Below, piece after piece: positions 54,720 through 63,751 of a DNA stretch of 64,000 nucleotides (its first letter is position 1; each line of letters starts with the position of its first letter). The position numbers and the translations under genes were made by a program. Source of the stretch: Devosia yakushimensis (lineage in GTDB: Bacteria > Pseudomonadota > Alphaproteobacteria > Rhizobiales > Devosiaceae); contig NZ_BSNG01000001.1 in assembly GCF_030159855.1 (NCBI RefSeq), positions 1,302,001 to 1,366,000 on the forward strand, read 5' to 3'. The notes beneath the pieces were generated by a model, which was not told the DNA's origin, made no database searches, and worked only from the letters and a program-made list of their open reading frames with translations.

Positions 54720-56867
54720 GTGCTAGGGGCAGAAACACTTGAGCCGAGGACCGCGCCGGAACGGGCAAGAGCGCGGCCGAAAAAATCTCCAGCAAAACTT
54801 CAATCTTGGCCGTTAAACCACGATAAAAAAAGTGCTTTATCTTCTCTTCTGGGCGGCCTCGTTGCTGCGATGGTGGCCCGCCGGCTGTTTGTGCTGTTGC
54901 CGTTTGCCATGATTTTCGGGTTGGCGGGCTATGCCCAGTTGCCGTTCGAACCCCTGCCATTCGCTTTGGCCGGCATGGCGGCGGGGCTTGGCGTTGTTGT
55001 CGCTCTGACGTGGCGTTTTCGGACACTGCCCGCGGTAGCGCTGCTATGCGCGTTCTGGGCCGGATTTTGTCTATTGCCAATTCATGGCGGATTATCCGGC
55101 ACCAAGATGCTGGCTTTTCCCGCCTATGGCGAATTCCAGGGACGGGTTGATGCGATCATCTCGGCCAATGCCGAGGAGCGGCGCATCATTGTGTCGGCGT
55201 TGGAGCCGTTGGGAACGACGCGGCCAGTCGCAATCCGGCGGGCGCGATTGCTGGTGCCGGCTGAGCCGGTTTTGGAGCCGGGGGACACAATATCGGGACG
55301 GCTGCGGTTGGCCCCGGTCCCGGGACCCGTGCTGCCGGGTGGCTACGATGGGCAGTTTCATTCCTATTTTTCGGGTATTGGCGCTTATGGCTCGGTGATC
55401 GGCGACCTTGCTGTCATTGCGCCGGCGAGCGGCTTTGATCCGGGCCGGATGATCGAAGGCATGCGCTATGCCATTGGTGCTCGGATCGATGCGGTGCTCG
55501 ACGGGGATACGGCGGCCATTGGGCGCGCTATGGTGATGGGCGACCAGAGTGCGCTGAGCGATGAGACGCGGGACGTGCTCGCGGCATCAGGGCTGGCCCA
55601 TATCTACTCGATTTCGGGTCTGCATCTGTCCATTGTCGCCGGTGGTGTCTTCTGGCTGTTGCGATTGGGCTTCGCGGCGGTGCCGGCACTGGCAATACGG
55701 CTGCCGGTCAAGAAGCTGGCGGCAATTGCCGGGTTGGTCGCAGCAGGGGGATATCTCATGCTGGCGGGTGGGTTGGCCAATGTGCCGGCGCTTCGCTCCA
55801 CCATAATGCTGGCTCTGATCTTCGGGGCGGTTCTGGCCGGGCGGCGAGCGCTCACCATGCGCAATGTGGCAATCGCGGCGCTCATGATTATCCTCATTGA
55901 TCCTGCCAGTGTGTTCCGGCCCAGCTTCCAGCTCTCATTCGCGGCCGTGGTTGGGCTGATCGGCTATTTCGAGATGCCGCGGCGGCCCGTGAAGGGAAGC
56001 AGCGGCTGGCTGTTGCGGATGGGCAGCACCGTTTGGGTGACAGCGATGACGAGCCTCATCGCCGGCCTCGCTACACTATTGTTCTCGGCCTACCATTTTC
56101 AACAGACGGCACCGCTTGGCGTGGTCGGCAATGTGCTGGTCTTGCCGGTGGTGAGCCTCGTCATCATGCCATTCGCGGTGATTTCGGTGTTGCTGATGCC
56201 GTTTGGCATAGAGGGCCTTGCCGTATCCATCATGGGGTGGGGGATCGACCGGATGGTCGATGTCGGCGTGCTGGTGGCGGGGTGGAGTGAGGGGCTGACC
56301 GGTAACCCGTTGCTGACGCCTGTGGCGATGCTGATCGGGCTGGCGGCGCTCGCCTGGTTCGCCTTTATCGGCAATTGGTGGCGGATGGCAGGGCCGGTGG
56401 TGGCGCTGCCGCTGATCCTGTTGCTCGGGCTCGATCAACGGCCCGACATTCTGGTTGCGGATACGACGCAGGCTGTCGCCTTGCGCGGTGCGGAAGGCGT
56501 GGGGTTGGTGACCGGGCGCATTGGCAGCTTTGCCGTGGAAGTGTGGAGCCAGCACTATCAGGAGGCGATTGGGCAGGGGCTGGCTGAGGCGCGGTGCGAC
56601 AGTATCGGCTGCGTGGCGGTGACGCCGCAATTTTCGATTGCCGTGATCAAGAGCGCGGCGGCTTTTGCCGAGGATTGCCCGCTGCATGACCTGGTGATCA
56701 GCCGCATCAGGGTGCCCGCGACATGCGCTGTGGCGCAATATATCGACGCGGCGGCGCTGCGGACGGGCGGGGTGCATTGGCTGCGGTGGGATGAAACGGC
56801 GGGGCGGTTCGATATCCGCACCGCCGTTCCTAATATTACGAGGCCTTGGCGAGTTTTGCCACGGTGA
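54720..56867 (+). CDS. comEC: ComEC/Rec2-family competence membrane protein
   Basis: Inner-membrane channel protein of the DNA-uptake family. Up to 715 residues from GTG 54720; the true start may be later because the first ~45 residues are basic and not conserved. Soluble OB-like DUF4131 part (about 60-250), then the competence domain with GDQSALSDETRDVLAASGLAHIYSISGLHLSIVAGGVFW, RSTIMLALIF, DPASVFRPSFQLSFAAVVGLI and several helices. The beta-lactamase-like C-terminal domain of full ComEC appears only as a shortened ~100-residue tail. The last 32 bp overlap the convergent beta-galactosidase gene. Confidence 0.88.
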   Translation: MLGAETLEPRTAPERARARPKKSPAKLQSWPLNHDKKSALSSLLGGLVAAMVARRLFVLLPFAMIFGLAGYAQLPFEPLPFALAGMAAGLGVVVALTWRFRTLPAVALLCAFWAGFCLLPIHGGLSGTKMLAFPAYGEFQGRVDAIISANAEERRIIVSALEPLGTTRPVAIRRARLLVPAEPVLEPGDTISGRLRLAPVPGPVLPGGYDGQFHSYFSGIGAYGSVIGDLAVIAPASGFDPGRMIEGMRYAIGARIDAVLDGDTAAIGRAMVMGDQSALSDETRDVLAASGLAHIYSISGLHLSIVAGGVFWLLRLGFAAVPALAIRLPVKKLAAIAGLVAAGGYLMLAGGLANVPALRSTIMLALIFGAVLAGRRALTMRNVAIAALMIILIDPASVFRPSFQLSFAAVVGLIGYFEMPRRPVKGSSGWLLRMGSTVWVTAMTSLIAGLATLLFSAYHFQQTAPLGVVGNVLVLPVVSLVIMPFAVISVLLMPFGIEGLAVSIMGWGIDRMVDVGVLVAGWSEGLTGNPLLTPVAMLIGLAALAWFAFIGNWWRMAGPVVALPLILLLGLDQRPDILVADTTQAVALRGAEGVGLVTGRIGSFAVEVWSQHYQEAIGQGLAEARCDSIGCVAVTPQFSIAVIKSAAAFAEDCPLHDLVISRIRVPATCAVAQYIDAAALRTGGVHWLRWDETAGRFDIRTAVPNITRPWRVLPR

Positions 56868-58794
56868 CGCCAGCGGCCGGCATTTCGGCAGTGCCCAGCA
56901 CATAGCCGGATTCGTCGGCGGCCGGGTTCAGCGTGGCGGCGCCGGAGCCGTAGTTGACGTAGATGCGGAAGCCGTCGCGTACGCGGGAGCGCACGCCGGC
57001 CGGCAGCAGCAGGGTGGGCACATCAGCTTCGGCAATCAGATAGTCGATGATGCGCTGGGTCAGGGCCTTGTTGCCGCTGGCAGCAAGGTAATGCAGCTTG
57101 CCCTGGGCGATCAGCACCGGCCAGCCGTCGGCGTCCTCAATCTCGACTTCGGCGCGGGTTTCGATGCGTTCGCGCCAATGCCGGACGGCACCGCCGCCGC
57201 CACGGACTTCGACCTCAAGAGTGGGATCGACGCTATCGATGCGCAGGACTTTGGCGTCGAGCAGATTGCTCGGCAGATCGGGCGCGAGGGCGGAGGGAAT
57301 GGCGAAATTCTGCGTTTTGGAGCCGGAGCGGGGGCCGAGCAGCAGGTGCCCCTCGAAATCGGCAATGGCTTCGCGCAGGGCGTCATTCCAGGCAAAGAGC
57401 GCCGGAATGGCGACGATGTCGTAACCGGCAAAGCTTTTGGTGCTGGGCGACAGGATATCGATATCGACGCCGTGCTTGCGGAAGGCGGCATAGACGGCGC
57501 GGACATGGGCGCTGTGGCTAAAACCCTTGGCTTGGGGCTGGATCTGCCAGGCCCATTCGCTCTGATAGTCGAAAACGATGGCGACACGGCCCTTGGCGGC
57601 TTTGCCGGCAATGGCGGTCTGGCGCAGTTCCTGAGCGACCTGGGCGGCTTCGTGATAGGCGGGGGCCGGTTCGCTGTCGGGCCGCAAGAGGCCGGCATGC
57701 ATCTGCTCCTGGGCGAACGGGGCCTGCCGCCAGCGGAAATAGGAGACGACTTCGGCGCCATGGGCAAAGGCTTCCCAGGCCCAGAGACGGGCCATGCCGG
57801 GGAGCGGATCGGGATTGAAATTGGCCCAGTTCACCGGGCCAGGCTGCTGTTCCATGATCCACATGCGGCCATGGCCGACGGCGCGATAGAGATCGTGGTG
57901 GAAGGCCTGATAATCGGGTTCGCCCTGGCGCATATAGTGGTGCTTGACGTCTTCGGGCTCGTCGCTCATGGCCAGGTGCCCGAGCGGATAGGCGTCCCAG
58001 CTGGCGACGTCGAGGGTTTCGGCCACGTCGTAATGGTCGAATTCGGTATAGCGGCCCATGAAATTGTGGATGACCGGCAGGTCGGGGCGCTTGGCCTTGA
58101 GGATATCGTACTGCACCTTGTTGAAGGCGGCGACCTGATCGGAGGCGTAGCGGCGGAAATCGAGATCGTGGGCGGGCGCGGCTTCGCAGACCAGAAGGTT
58201 TGGCAGTTCGATCTGGTCGAAGCGATTGTATTCCATGGACCAGAAAACGTTGCCCCAGGCCTCGTTCAGGGCCGCGATCGTGCCGTAGCGGGCTTCGAGC
58301 CAGGTGCGGAAACCGGCTTCGGCGGCGGGGGAATAGGAATAGGTGGTGCCGTGGCAGCCATATTCATTGTCGGTCTGCCAGCCGCCGAGCGCTGGGTGAT
58401 TGCCGACGGCATCGGCCAGCAGCTGGGTGATGCGGGCGGCTTCCTCGCGATAGCCGAGATGGGAGAAGTCGTAGTGGCGGCGTGAGCCGAAACCCTTTTT
58501 GCGGCCATTGGCGTCGACGGCGAGCATATCGGGATGCTTGTCGACCATCCAGCGCGGCGGCGTGGCGGTGGGTGTGCCGAAGACGACTTTGAGCCCGTGG
58601 CGGCCCAGCACGTCCATGGCCCGGATGATCCAATCAAAGCGCAGGTCGCCGGGGGTGGGTTCGAGCTTGGACCAGGCGAATTCGCCGATGCGGACGAATT
58701 TGATGCCGACCTCAGCCATGCGAGCGGCGTCGCGGTCCCACCAGTCTTCGGGCCAGTGTTCGGGGTAGTAGCAAACGCCAAGGGCAGGGGTCAT
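56836..58794 (-). CDS. Beta-galactosidase, GH42 family
   Basis: Releases galactose from small beta-galactosides. 652 residues. TIM barrel (1-390): LGVCYYPEHWPEDWW, FVRIGEFAWSKLEP, acid/base Glu144 in WQTDNEYGCHGT, nucleophile Glu315 in MWIMEQQPGPVNW; then the GATase-like trimerisation domain (about 395-590) and a C-terminal beta domain. No signal peptide, so substrates must be imported. Last gene of the minus-strand galactose cassette; 9 bp after the SMP-30 gene. Confidence 0.93.
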   Translation of the reverse strand: MTPALGVCYYPEHWPEDWWDRDAARMAEVGIKFVRIGEFAWSKLEPTPGDLRFDWIIRAMDVLGRHGLKVVFGTPTATPPRWMVDKHPDMLAVDANGRKKGFGSRRHYDFSHLGYREEAARITQLLADAVGNHPALGGWQTDNEYGCHGTTYSYSPAAEAGFRTWLEARYGTIAALNEAWGNVFWSMEYNRFDQIELPNLLVCEAAPAHDLDFRRYASDQVAAFNKVQYDILKAKRPDLPVIHNFMGRYTEFDHYDVAETLDVASWDAYPLGHLAMSDEPEDVKHHYMRQGEPDYQAFHHDLYRAVGHGRMWIMEQQPGPVNWANFNPDPLPGMARLWAWEAFAHGAEVVSYFRWRQAPFAQEQMHAGLLRPDSEPAPAYHEAAQVAQELRQTAIAGKAAKGRVAIVFDYQSEWAWQIQPQAKGFSHSAHVRAVYAAFRKHGVDIDILSPSTKSFAGYDIVAIPALFAWNDALREAIADFEGHLLLGPRSGSKTQNFAIPSALAPDLPSNLLDAKVLRIDSVDPTLEVEVRGGGGAVRHWRERIETRAEVEIEDADGWPVLIAQGKLHYLAASGNKALTQRIIDYLIAEADVPTLLLPAGVRSRVRDGFRIYVNYGSGAATLNPAADESGYVLGTAEMPAAGVTVAKLAKAS

Positions 58795-58803
58795 TTTATG
58801 GCT

Positions 58804-59682
58804 CTAGAGGGCAATCGGAGTTTCGGGAAGGCCGGCGACATCGACGGCGATGGCAAAGAGCCCACCGGCAACTTTCTCGGCGGCGAGTTGTTCGGCGCTG
58901 AGATTCTTGTTGGCGGTGGTGATGAATAGCGTCTTGAGGTCGGGGCCGCCGAAAGCGGGGCAGGTGACCTGGCTGACGGGGACCTCGATGATACAGTCGA
59001 CTGAGCCATCGGGGGCGTGGCGGACGACGCAGGAGCCGCCCCAGCGGGCGTTCCACAGATAGCCCTGGCTATCGACCACAGCGCCATCGGGATAGCCGCG
59101 ATGGTTGGAGACATCGGCAAAGAGGGTCCATTCGCCATTGGGCAGACCCGTTGCCGGATCGGTGGGGCATTGCATGATCTGTTTGGTCGGCGTGTCGGAC
59201 CAATAGGCGATGGTGCCATCAGGCGAGAAACAGGTGGCGTTGGGAATCTTGATACCGGATTTGAGCGTAGTGAGCGTACCGGCGCGGTAATGATAGACCG
59301 AGCCGATCGGGGTTTCCTGTTCGCCCTTGGTCATGGTGCCGATCCAGAACGCGCCCGAGGGATGGACGCGGCTGTCATTGGTGCGGGTCAGCGCGTTGCC
59401 GGCTTCGATTTCGTTGATGCGGTTCATGCCGCCGGTGGCGAGATCGAATTGCTTGAGGCCGGTTTCGGTGGCCAGCGCCAGGGTGTGGTCATCGATAATC
59501 GCAGCGGCGGCGACGATTTCGTTGAACAGCCAGCTATCGGCGATTTCACCTGCGGCGGTGACGGCGAATAGTGTCTGCTCGTTGATGTCGAAGAAGAACA
59601 GCTGCTGGCGGCCAGGATGCCAGATCGGGCCTTCGCCCAGGGCGCATTGGCTATCGAGCAGGAGCTTTGCCGTCTGGGTCAT
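58804..59682 (-). CDS. SMP-30/gluconolactonase-family lactonase
   Basis: Six-bladed beta-propeller of 292 residues, likely opening galactono-lactone to galactonate. The metal site pattern is present: GEGPIWHP (Glu17), RTNDSRVHPSGAFWIGTM (Asn/Asp ligands), CFSPDGTIAYWSDT, and YPDGAVVDSQGYLWNARWGGSCVVR. Its ATG overlaps the dgoA stop by four bases. Lactone identity is inferred from the neighbours. Confidence 0.88.
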   Translation of the reverse strand: MTQTAKLLLDSQCALGEGPIWHPGRQQLFFFDINEQTLFAVTAAGEIADSWLFNEIVAAAAIIDDHTLALATETGLKQFDLATGGMNRINEIEAGNALTRTNDSRVHPSGAFWIGTMTKGEQETPIGSVYHYRAGTLTTLKSGIKIPNATCFSPDGTIAYWSDTPTKQIMQCPTDPATGLPNGEWTLFADVSNHRGYPDGAVVDSQGYLWNARWGGSCVVRHAPDGSVDCIIEVPVSQVTCPAFGGPDLKTLFITTANKNLSAEQLAAEKVAGGLFAIAVDVAGLPETPIAL

Positions 59683-60290
59683 TGGGCCATGCCCGTGTCA
59701 TACGCGGCAACGGCCGTGGCGGCGCGCTCGGCGACCGCGGCAGCGTCCATGCCGGGCTTGTAGATATAGGTGCCCAGGCCAAAGCCGGTGCAGCCGGCGG
59801 CGAAGAATTCGCTGAAATTGTCGGGATTGGCCCCGCCCACGGCATAGACCGGGACTTCGGGTGGCAGCACGGCCTTCATGGCCTTGATGCCTTTGGCGCC
59901 CAGCACCTCGGCGGGGAAGAATTTGAGGCCGGTGGCGCCCGCCTTGATGGCGCGGAAGGCCTCGGTGGGGGTGAATACGCCGGGATAGGAGAGCAGCTGG
60001 ATGCGCACGCTCTCCTCGATCACCGCTTTGTTGGTGTCGGGCGAGACGATGAAGGTGCCCCCGGCATCGGCCACAGCCCAGACCTGCTTTTTGGTGAGCA
60101 CGGTGCCCGCGCCGATGGCGGCCTGGTCGCCCAGGGCGTTGGAGGCCAGCGCAATGCTGGTCAGCGCGTCGGGGGAATTGAGCGGCACCTCGATCATGGT
60201 GATCCCGGCGGCGACCAGCGCCTCGCAGACGGCGACGGTTTCGGGTGGCGTGATGCCGCGCAGGATGGCGATGATGTGACGATGATTCAT
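59679..60290 (-). CDS. dgoA: 2-dehydro-3-deoxy-6-phosphogalactonate aldolase
   Basis: Class I aldolase splitting KDPGal into pyruvate and glyceraldehyde-3-phosphate. 203 residues from ATG 60290 with GGAG seven bases upstream. AILRGITPPETVAVCEALVAAGITMIEVPLNSP (catalytic Glu in IEVPLNSP), GAGTVL, SPDTN, and the Schiff-base Lys123 in GATGLKFFPAEVLG. The LNSP motif separates DgoA from the KDPG aldolase Eda (LR/TP). Lies 13 bp after dgoK. Confidence 0.93.
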   Translation of the reverse strand: MNHRHIIAILRGITPPETVAVCEALVAAGITMIEVPLNSPDALTSIALASNALGDQAAIGAGTVLTKKQVWAVADAGGTFIVSPDTNKAVIEESVRIQLLSYPGVFTPTEAFRAIKAGATGLKFFPAEVLGAKGIKAMKAVLPPEVPVYAVGGANPDNFSEFFAAGCTGFGLGTYIYKPGMDAAAVAERAATAVAAYDTGMAQ

Positions 60291-60303
60291 GGGGTAACTC
60301 CGA

Positions 60304-61224
60304 TCAGGCGATGGCGCTGCGGGCGGCTTTGAGACCAGCCAGCACCACATCTGTTGCATCGACGGGGATGCCTGTTGCGCCGGTTTTGGCGAGCACATCG
60401 GCATAAAGCGCGCAAAGTGCGGCCGAGCCGATCAATGGCACAGGTTCGGCACCGATGAGATGACGATTGCTGCCGATCTCGGTACCGATCAACAGGCCGG
60501 ACAGGAAGCCGGCGCACCAATCGGGCGCGCGGCCGGACAGGAGCGAGCCGGCGCGGACCTGGAACAACTGGCCGAGCAAGTCCTGGGGGCGCGCAAGGCC
60601 GGCTTCGGCGCCGGCAACAAAGCCTTCGGCGCGGGCGGGACCGTCGAGCGGGCCATTGAGGGAATGGCGCAGCACGGAATGAGTGCTGAGGATTTCGAAC
60701 AATTCGCCGGTCATGGCGGTGGCGAAGTGGTCGATATGGGTGCCGCTGAGCTGGGCCCATTTAGAATGGGTGCCGGGCATGCAGACCACGCCCGTATAGC
60801 CGGGGCGGAGGGCGGCGAGGCCGAGTAACTGGGTTTCTTCGCCGCGCATGACATTGTCGGCGCCGTTTTTCTGGCAGACGCCGGGCAGAATCGAGACCGC
60901 GAAGCGGGTGTTCGGCATGGCGGGCTGGACGGCGCCGGCGAGCAGGTGGCGCAGATCGGTGGGGGCTTCGAGATAGGGCGCTTCGAGCCAGCCTTGGCGG
61001 GCGCCGGCCATGCCGCAGACCAGCACATCAATGGAGCCGGCGCGGGTACCGGTGACCCCGTCGAGCAATTCGCTCAGCGCGGCGGGATAGTCCTCGCGCG
61101 TGAGTTTACCCATGCCCTTGGGGGAATTGCGCGAAAATGTGACCGCGCCATCGGCGGCAATGCCCCAGGCGCGCAAGTTCGAGGTGCCCCAATCAACGGC
61201 GACCCAATCCACAATATCAGTCAA
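60304..61224 (-). CDS. dgoK: 2-dehydro-3-deoxygalactonokinase
   Basis: Phosphorylates KDGal to KDPGal. About 306 residues. The family N-terminal motif WVAVDWGTSNLRAW holds the ATP-site DWG; later GVVCMPGTHSKWAQL, MTGELFEIL and LIGSAALCALYADVL. I set the start at a TTG (61224) that has GGGGGAG four bases upstream; an ATG at 61245 would add seven residues but has no ribosome site. First gene of the minus-strand cassette, divergent from the dehydratase with 300 bp between. Confidence 0.92.
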   Translation of the reverse strand: MTDIVDWVAVDWGTSNLRAWGIAADGAVTFSRNSPKGMGKLTREDYPAALSELLDGVTGTRAGSIDVLVCGMAGARQGWLEAPYLEAPTDLRHLLAGAVQPAMPNTRFAVSILPGVCQKNGADNVMRGEETQLLGLAALRPGYTGVVCMPGTHSKWAQLSGTHIDHFATAMTGELFEILSTHSVLRHSLNGPLDGPARAEGFVAGAEAGLARPQDLLGQLFQVRAGSLLSGRAPDWCAGFLSGLLIGTEIGSNRHLIGAEPVPLIGSAALCALYADVLAKTGATGIPVDATDVVLAGLKAARSAIA

Positions 61225-61524
61225 ATCACTCCCCCTGAGCCGCATGCCTTATCCCGGCGGGGCGACCCTAATCGTAGAGCGCCGGTGGAGCCAGCCAGAA
61301 TCTGTGGCTGCCGGCGCGACAGAAGAAGGGCCCAAGCCGCATGGTTTCGTCTCCTCATTTGGTAAGCGAGCAGACGCGTTTCGGAACATTGCACAGGGCT
61401 TTTTTCCGCGCCTCTAAAAAGTATGATTTTTTGGCAGAATTCCGTTCACTCTCGCTATGGGCATGCTAGAAAGCTGCAATCGTTGAGGCACGATCCGCCA
61501 GCGCGGACAGTGAGGTATGAGGAA

Positions 61525-63321
61525 ATGACTGCCAGCAAGCCCCAGAAGCTGCGTTCGCGCGCTTGGTTCGATAATCCTGACAATCCAGATATGACGGCGC
61601 TTTATCTCGAGCGTTACATGAACTTTGGCGTGTCGCGCGAAGAGCTGCAATCGGACAAGCCGATCATCGGCATCGCGCAGACCGGGTCCGATCTTTCGCC
61701 GTGCAACCGCCACCACATCGTGCTGGCCGAGCGCGTGCGCGAAGGCATTCGCGAAGCGGGCGGCATTGCCATCGAATTCCCGGTGCATCCGATTCAGGAA
61801 ACCGGCAAGCGTCCGACGGCCGGGCTGGACCGGAACCTGGCCTATCTGGGCCTGGTCGAAGTGCTGTACGGCTATCCGTTGGATGGCGTGGTGCTGACCA
61901 TTGGGTGCGACAAGACCACGCCTGCCATGCTGATGGGCGCGGCGACGGTCAATATTCCGGCAATTGCGCTGTCGGTCGGGCCGATGCTGAATGGCTGGCA
62001 CAAGGGCGAGCGGACGGGCTCGGGCACGATTGTGTGGAAGGCACGCCAGATGATGGCGGCCGGCGAGATCGATTATGCCCAGTTCATCGAACTGGTGGCG
62101 TCTTCGGCGCCCTCGACGGGCTATTGCAATACGATGGGCACGGCCACGACGATGAACTCGCTGGCCGAGTCGCTGGGCATGCAACTGCCGGGTTCGGCGG
62201 CGATCCCCGCGCCTTATCGCGATCGTCAGGAAATGGCCTATCGCACCGGCAAACGCATTGTGGACATGGTGCATGAGGATTTGAAGCCCTCGGACATCCT
62301 GACCAAGGACAATTTCATCAATACGATCGTGGTCAATTCCGCGATCGGCGGCTCGACCAATGCGCCGATCCATATCCAGGCCATTGCCAAGCATATTGGC
62401 GTGGAACTGGAATTGCAGGATTTCCAGACCTATGGGCACAAGGTGCCGCTGCTGGTGAATTTGCAGCCGGCCGGCGAATATCTGGGCGAGGATTATTACC
62501 ATGCCGGCGGCGTGCCGGCGGTGGTCAACGAGCTGATGGGGCAGGGCCTGATCCGCGAGAATGCGCCGACGGTCAATGGCAAGACCATTGGCGAGAATTG
62601 CCGCAATACGCCGATCCAGGATGACAGGGTCATCCGGCATTTCGACAATCCGCTCAAGACCGAGGCCGGGTTCCTGGTGCTCCGCGGCAATCTCTTCGAC
62701 AACGCCATCATGAAGACCAGCGTGATCTCCTCCGAGTTCCGCGATCGCTACCTCAACAATCCGGCTCACCCCGGCATGTTCGAGGGCAAGGCGGTGGTGT
62801 TCGATGGTCCGGAGGATTATCACCACCGGATCGACGATCCGTCGCTGGCGATCGACGAGAATACGCTGCTGTTCATGCGCGGCGCCGGGCCGATCGGCTA
62901 TCCGGGCGCGGCGGAAGTGGTCAACATGCGGCCCCCTGATTACCTGATCAAAAAGGGCATTCACTCGCTGGCCTGTATTGGCGATGGCCGCCAGTCGGGC
63001 ACGTCGGGCTCCCCCTCGATTCTCAATGCATCGCCGGAAGCGGCGGCGGGCGGCAATCTCGCCATCCTCAAGACCGGGGACCAGGTGCGGATCGACCTCA
63101 ACAAGGGTACGGCCGATATCCTGATCTCCGACGCCGAGATCGCCACCCGGCGGCAGGAACTGGCTGAGGCTGGCGGATACAAATATCCCAAGCATCAGAC
63201 GCCCTGGCAGGAAATCCAGCGTGGCATCGTTGGCCAGCTTGGCGACGGCGCCATTCTCAAGCCAGCCGAGAAATACCAACGGATTGCCCAGACTAATGGT
63301 GTTCCGCGCGACAACCACTAG
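61525..63321 (+). CDS. IlvD/Edd-family sugar-acid dehydratase (probable galactonate/arabonate dehydratase)
   Basis: 598 residues from ATG 61525 with TGAGGAA upstream. Iron-sulfur ligands are Cys60 (DLSPCNRHH), Cys128 (TIGCDKTTP) and Cys201 (STGYCNTMGTA); the C-terminal CIGDGRQSGTSGSPSILNASPEAA is the IlvD/Edd signature. The NPDNPDMTALYLERYMNFG start belongs to the pentonate/hexonate dehydratase branch (arabonate, xylonate), not to true IlvD. Next to dgoK-dgoA and a lactonase it most likely dehydrates D-galactonate to KDGal. Terminator follows. Confidence 0.9.
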   Translation: MTASKPQKLRSRAWFDNPDNPDMTALYLERYMNFGVSREELQSDKPIIGIAQTGSDLSPCNRHHIVLAERVREGIREAGGIAIEFPVHPIQETGKRPTAGLDRNLAYLGLVEVLYGYPLDGVVLTIGCDKTTPAMLMGAATVNIPAIALSVGPMLNGWHKGERTGSGTIVWKARQMMAAGEIDYAQFIELVASSAPSTGYCNTMGTATTMNSLAESLGMQLPGSAAIPAPYRDRQEMAYRTGKRIVDMVHEDLKPSDILTKDNFINTIVVNSAIGGSTNAPIHIQAIAKHIGVELELQDFQTYGHKVPLLVNLQPAGEYLGEDYYHAGGVPAVVNELMGQGLIRENAPTVNGKTIGENCRNTPIQDDRVIRHFDNPLKTEAGFLVLRGNLFDNAIMKTSVISSEFRDRYLNNPAHPGMFEGKAVVFDGPEDYHHRIDDPSLAIDENTLLFMRGAGPIGYPGAAEVVNMRPPDYLIKKGIHSLACIGDGRQSGTSGSPSILNASPEAAAGGNLAILKTGDQVRIDLNKGTADILISDAEIATRRQELAEAGGYKYPKHQTPWQEIQRGIVGQLGDGAILKPAEKYQRIAQTNGVPRDNH

Positions 63322-63343
63322 GCACACCCAGCTCTTGAAGCAG

Positions 63344-63373
63344 AAAGGCCCGCCGATCGGCGGGCCTTTTTTT
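63344..63373. terminator. Terminator after the dehydratase
   Basis: AAAGGCCCGCCG (63344-63355) pairs with CGGCGGGCCTTT (63358-63369), followed by TTTT. The T run overlaps the stop of the convergent NTF2-like gene, so it serves both strands. Confidence 0.9.
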
Positions 63374-63749
63374 ATTCGGGGAAGGCACTCAAATGCTCGT
63401 GCAGAATGCGCCAGATGCCATCCCGCTTGCCCAGGACGGTCGTCCCCCTGCCACTCCCACGGATGATCTGCCCCTCGAGAGTTGTTTGCCAATGAAAACT
63501 GTAGATGCAGCATGCTGCCTCATCGGCTTTGGCGATCCAACGCAGGTCTTGCAGCCAATATGTCTCATCAGCCAGGCGTTGCCAGGTGCGCTCGAAAGCG
63601 GCTCGCGCCGCTTCCATTCCACGATAGGAACCAGAGCTAAACCAAAAGGTCGCGTCATCGTCGATCAGCGGCGTTAGCAGCTCAAAGTCGTGCCGATTGA
63701 TACGCTCGGCATAGGCTGCCATCACCGCCTCAGGCGTGGCGCGATCCAC
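63372..63749 (-). CDS. NTF2/SnoaL-like protein
   Basis: 125 residues of the small cone-shaped NTF2-like fold. Pattern: PEAVMAAYAERINRHDFELLTPLIDDDATFWFSSGSYRGMEAARAAFERTW, then CCIYSFHWQTTLEGQIIRGSGRGTTVLGKRDGIWRILHEHLS, as in SnoaL_3/DUF4440 proteins. Catalytic use is not evident. It starts 2 nt after the lexA stop, so it is cotranscribed with lexA and could be part of its unit. Confidence 0.85.
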   Translation of the reverse strand: MDRATPEAVMAAYAERINRHDFELLTPLIDDDATFWFSSGSYRGMEAARAAFERTWQRLADETYWLQDLRWIAKADEAACCIYSFHWQTTLEGQIIRGSGRGTTVLGKRDGIWRILHEHLSAFPE

Positions 63750-63751
63750 AA

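Noticed and set aside
56791..58485. Long open frame antisense to the GH42 beta-galactosidase
   Set aside because: Gly/Ala-rich low-information translation; the GH42 catalytic motifs are on the other strand.
61414..63513. Long open frame (699 codons) antisense to the IlvD/Edd dehydratase
   Set aside because: His/Arg-rich translation with no motifs; a shadow of the dehydratase gene.
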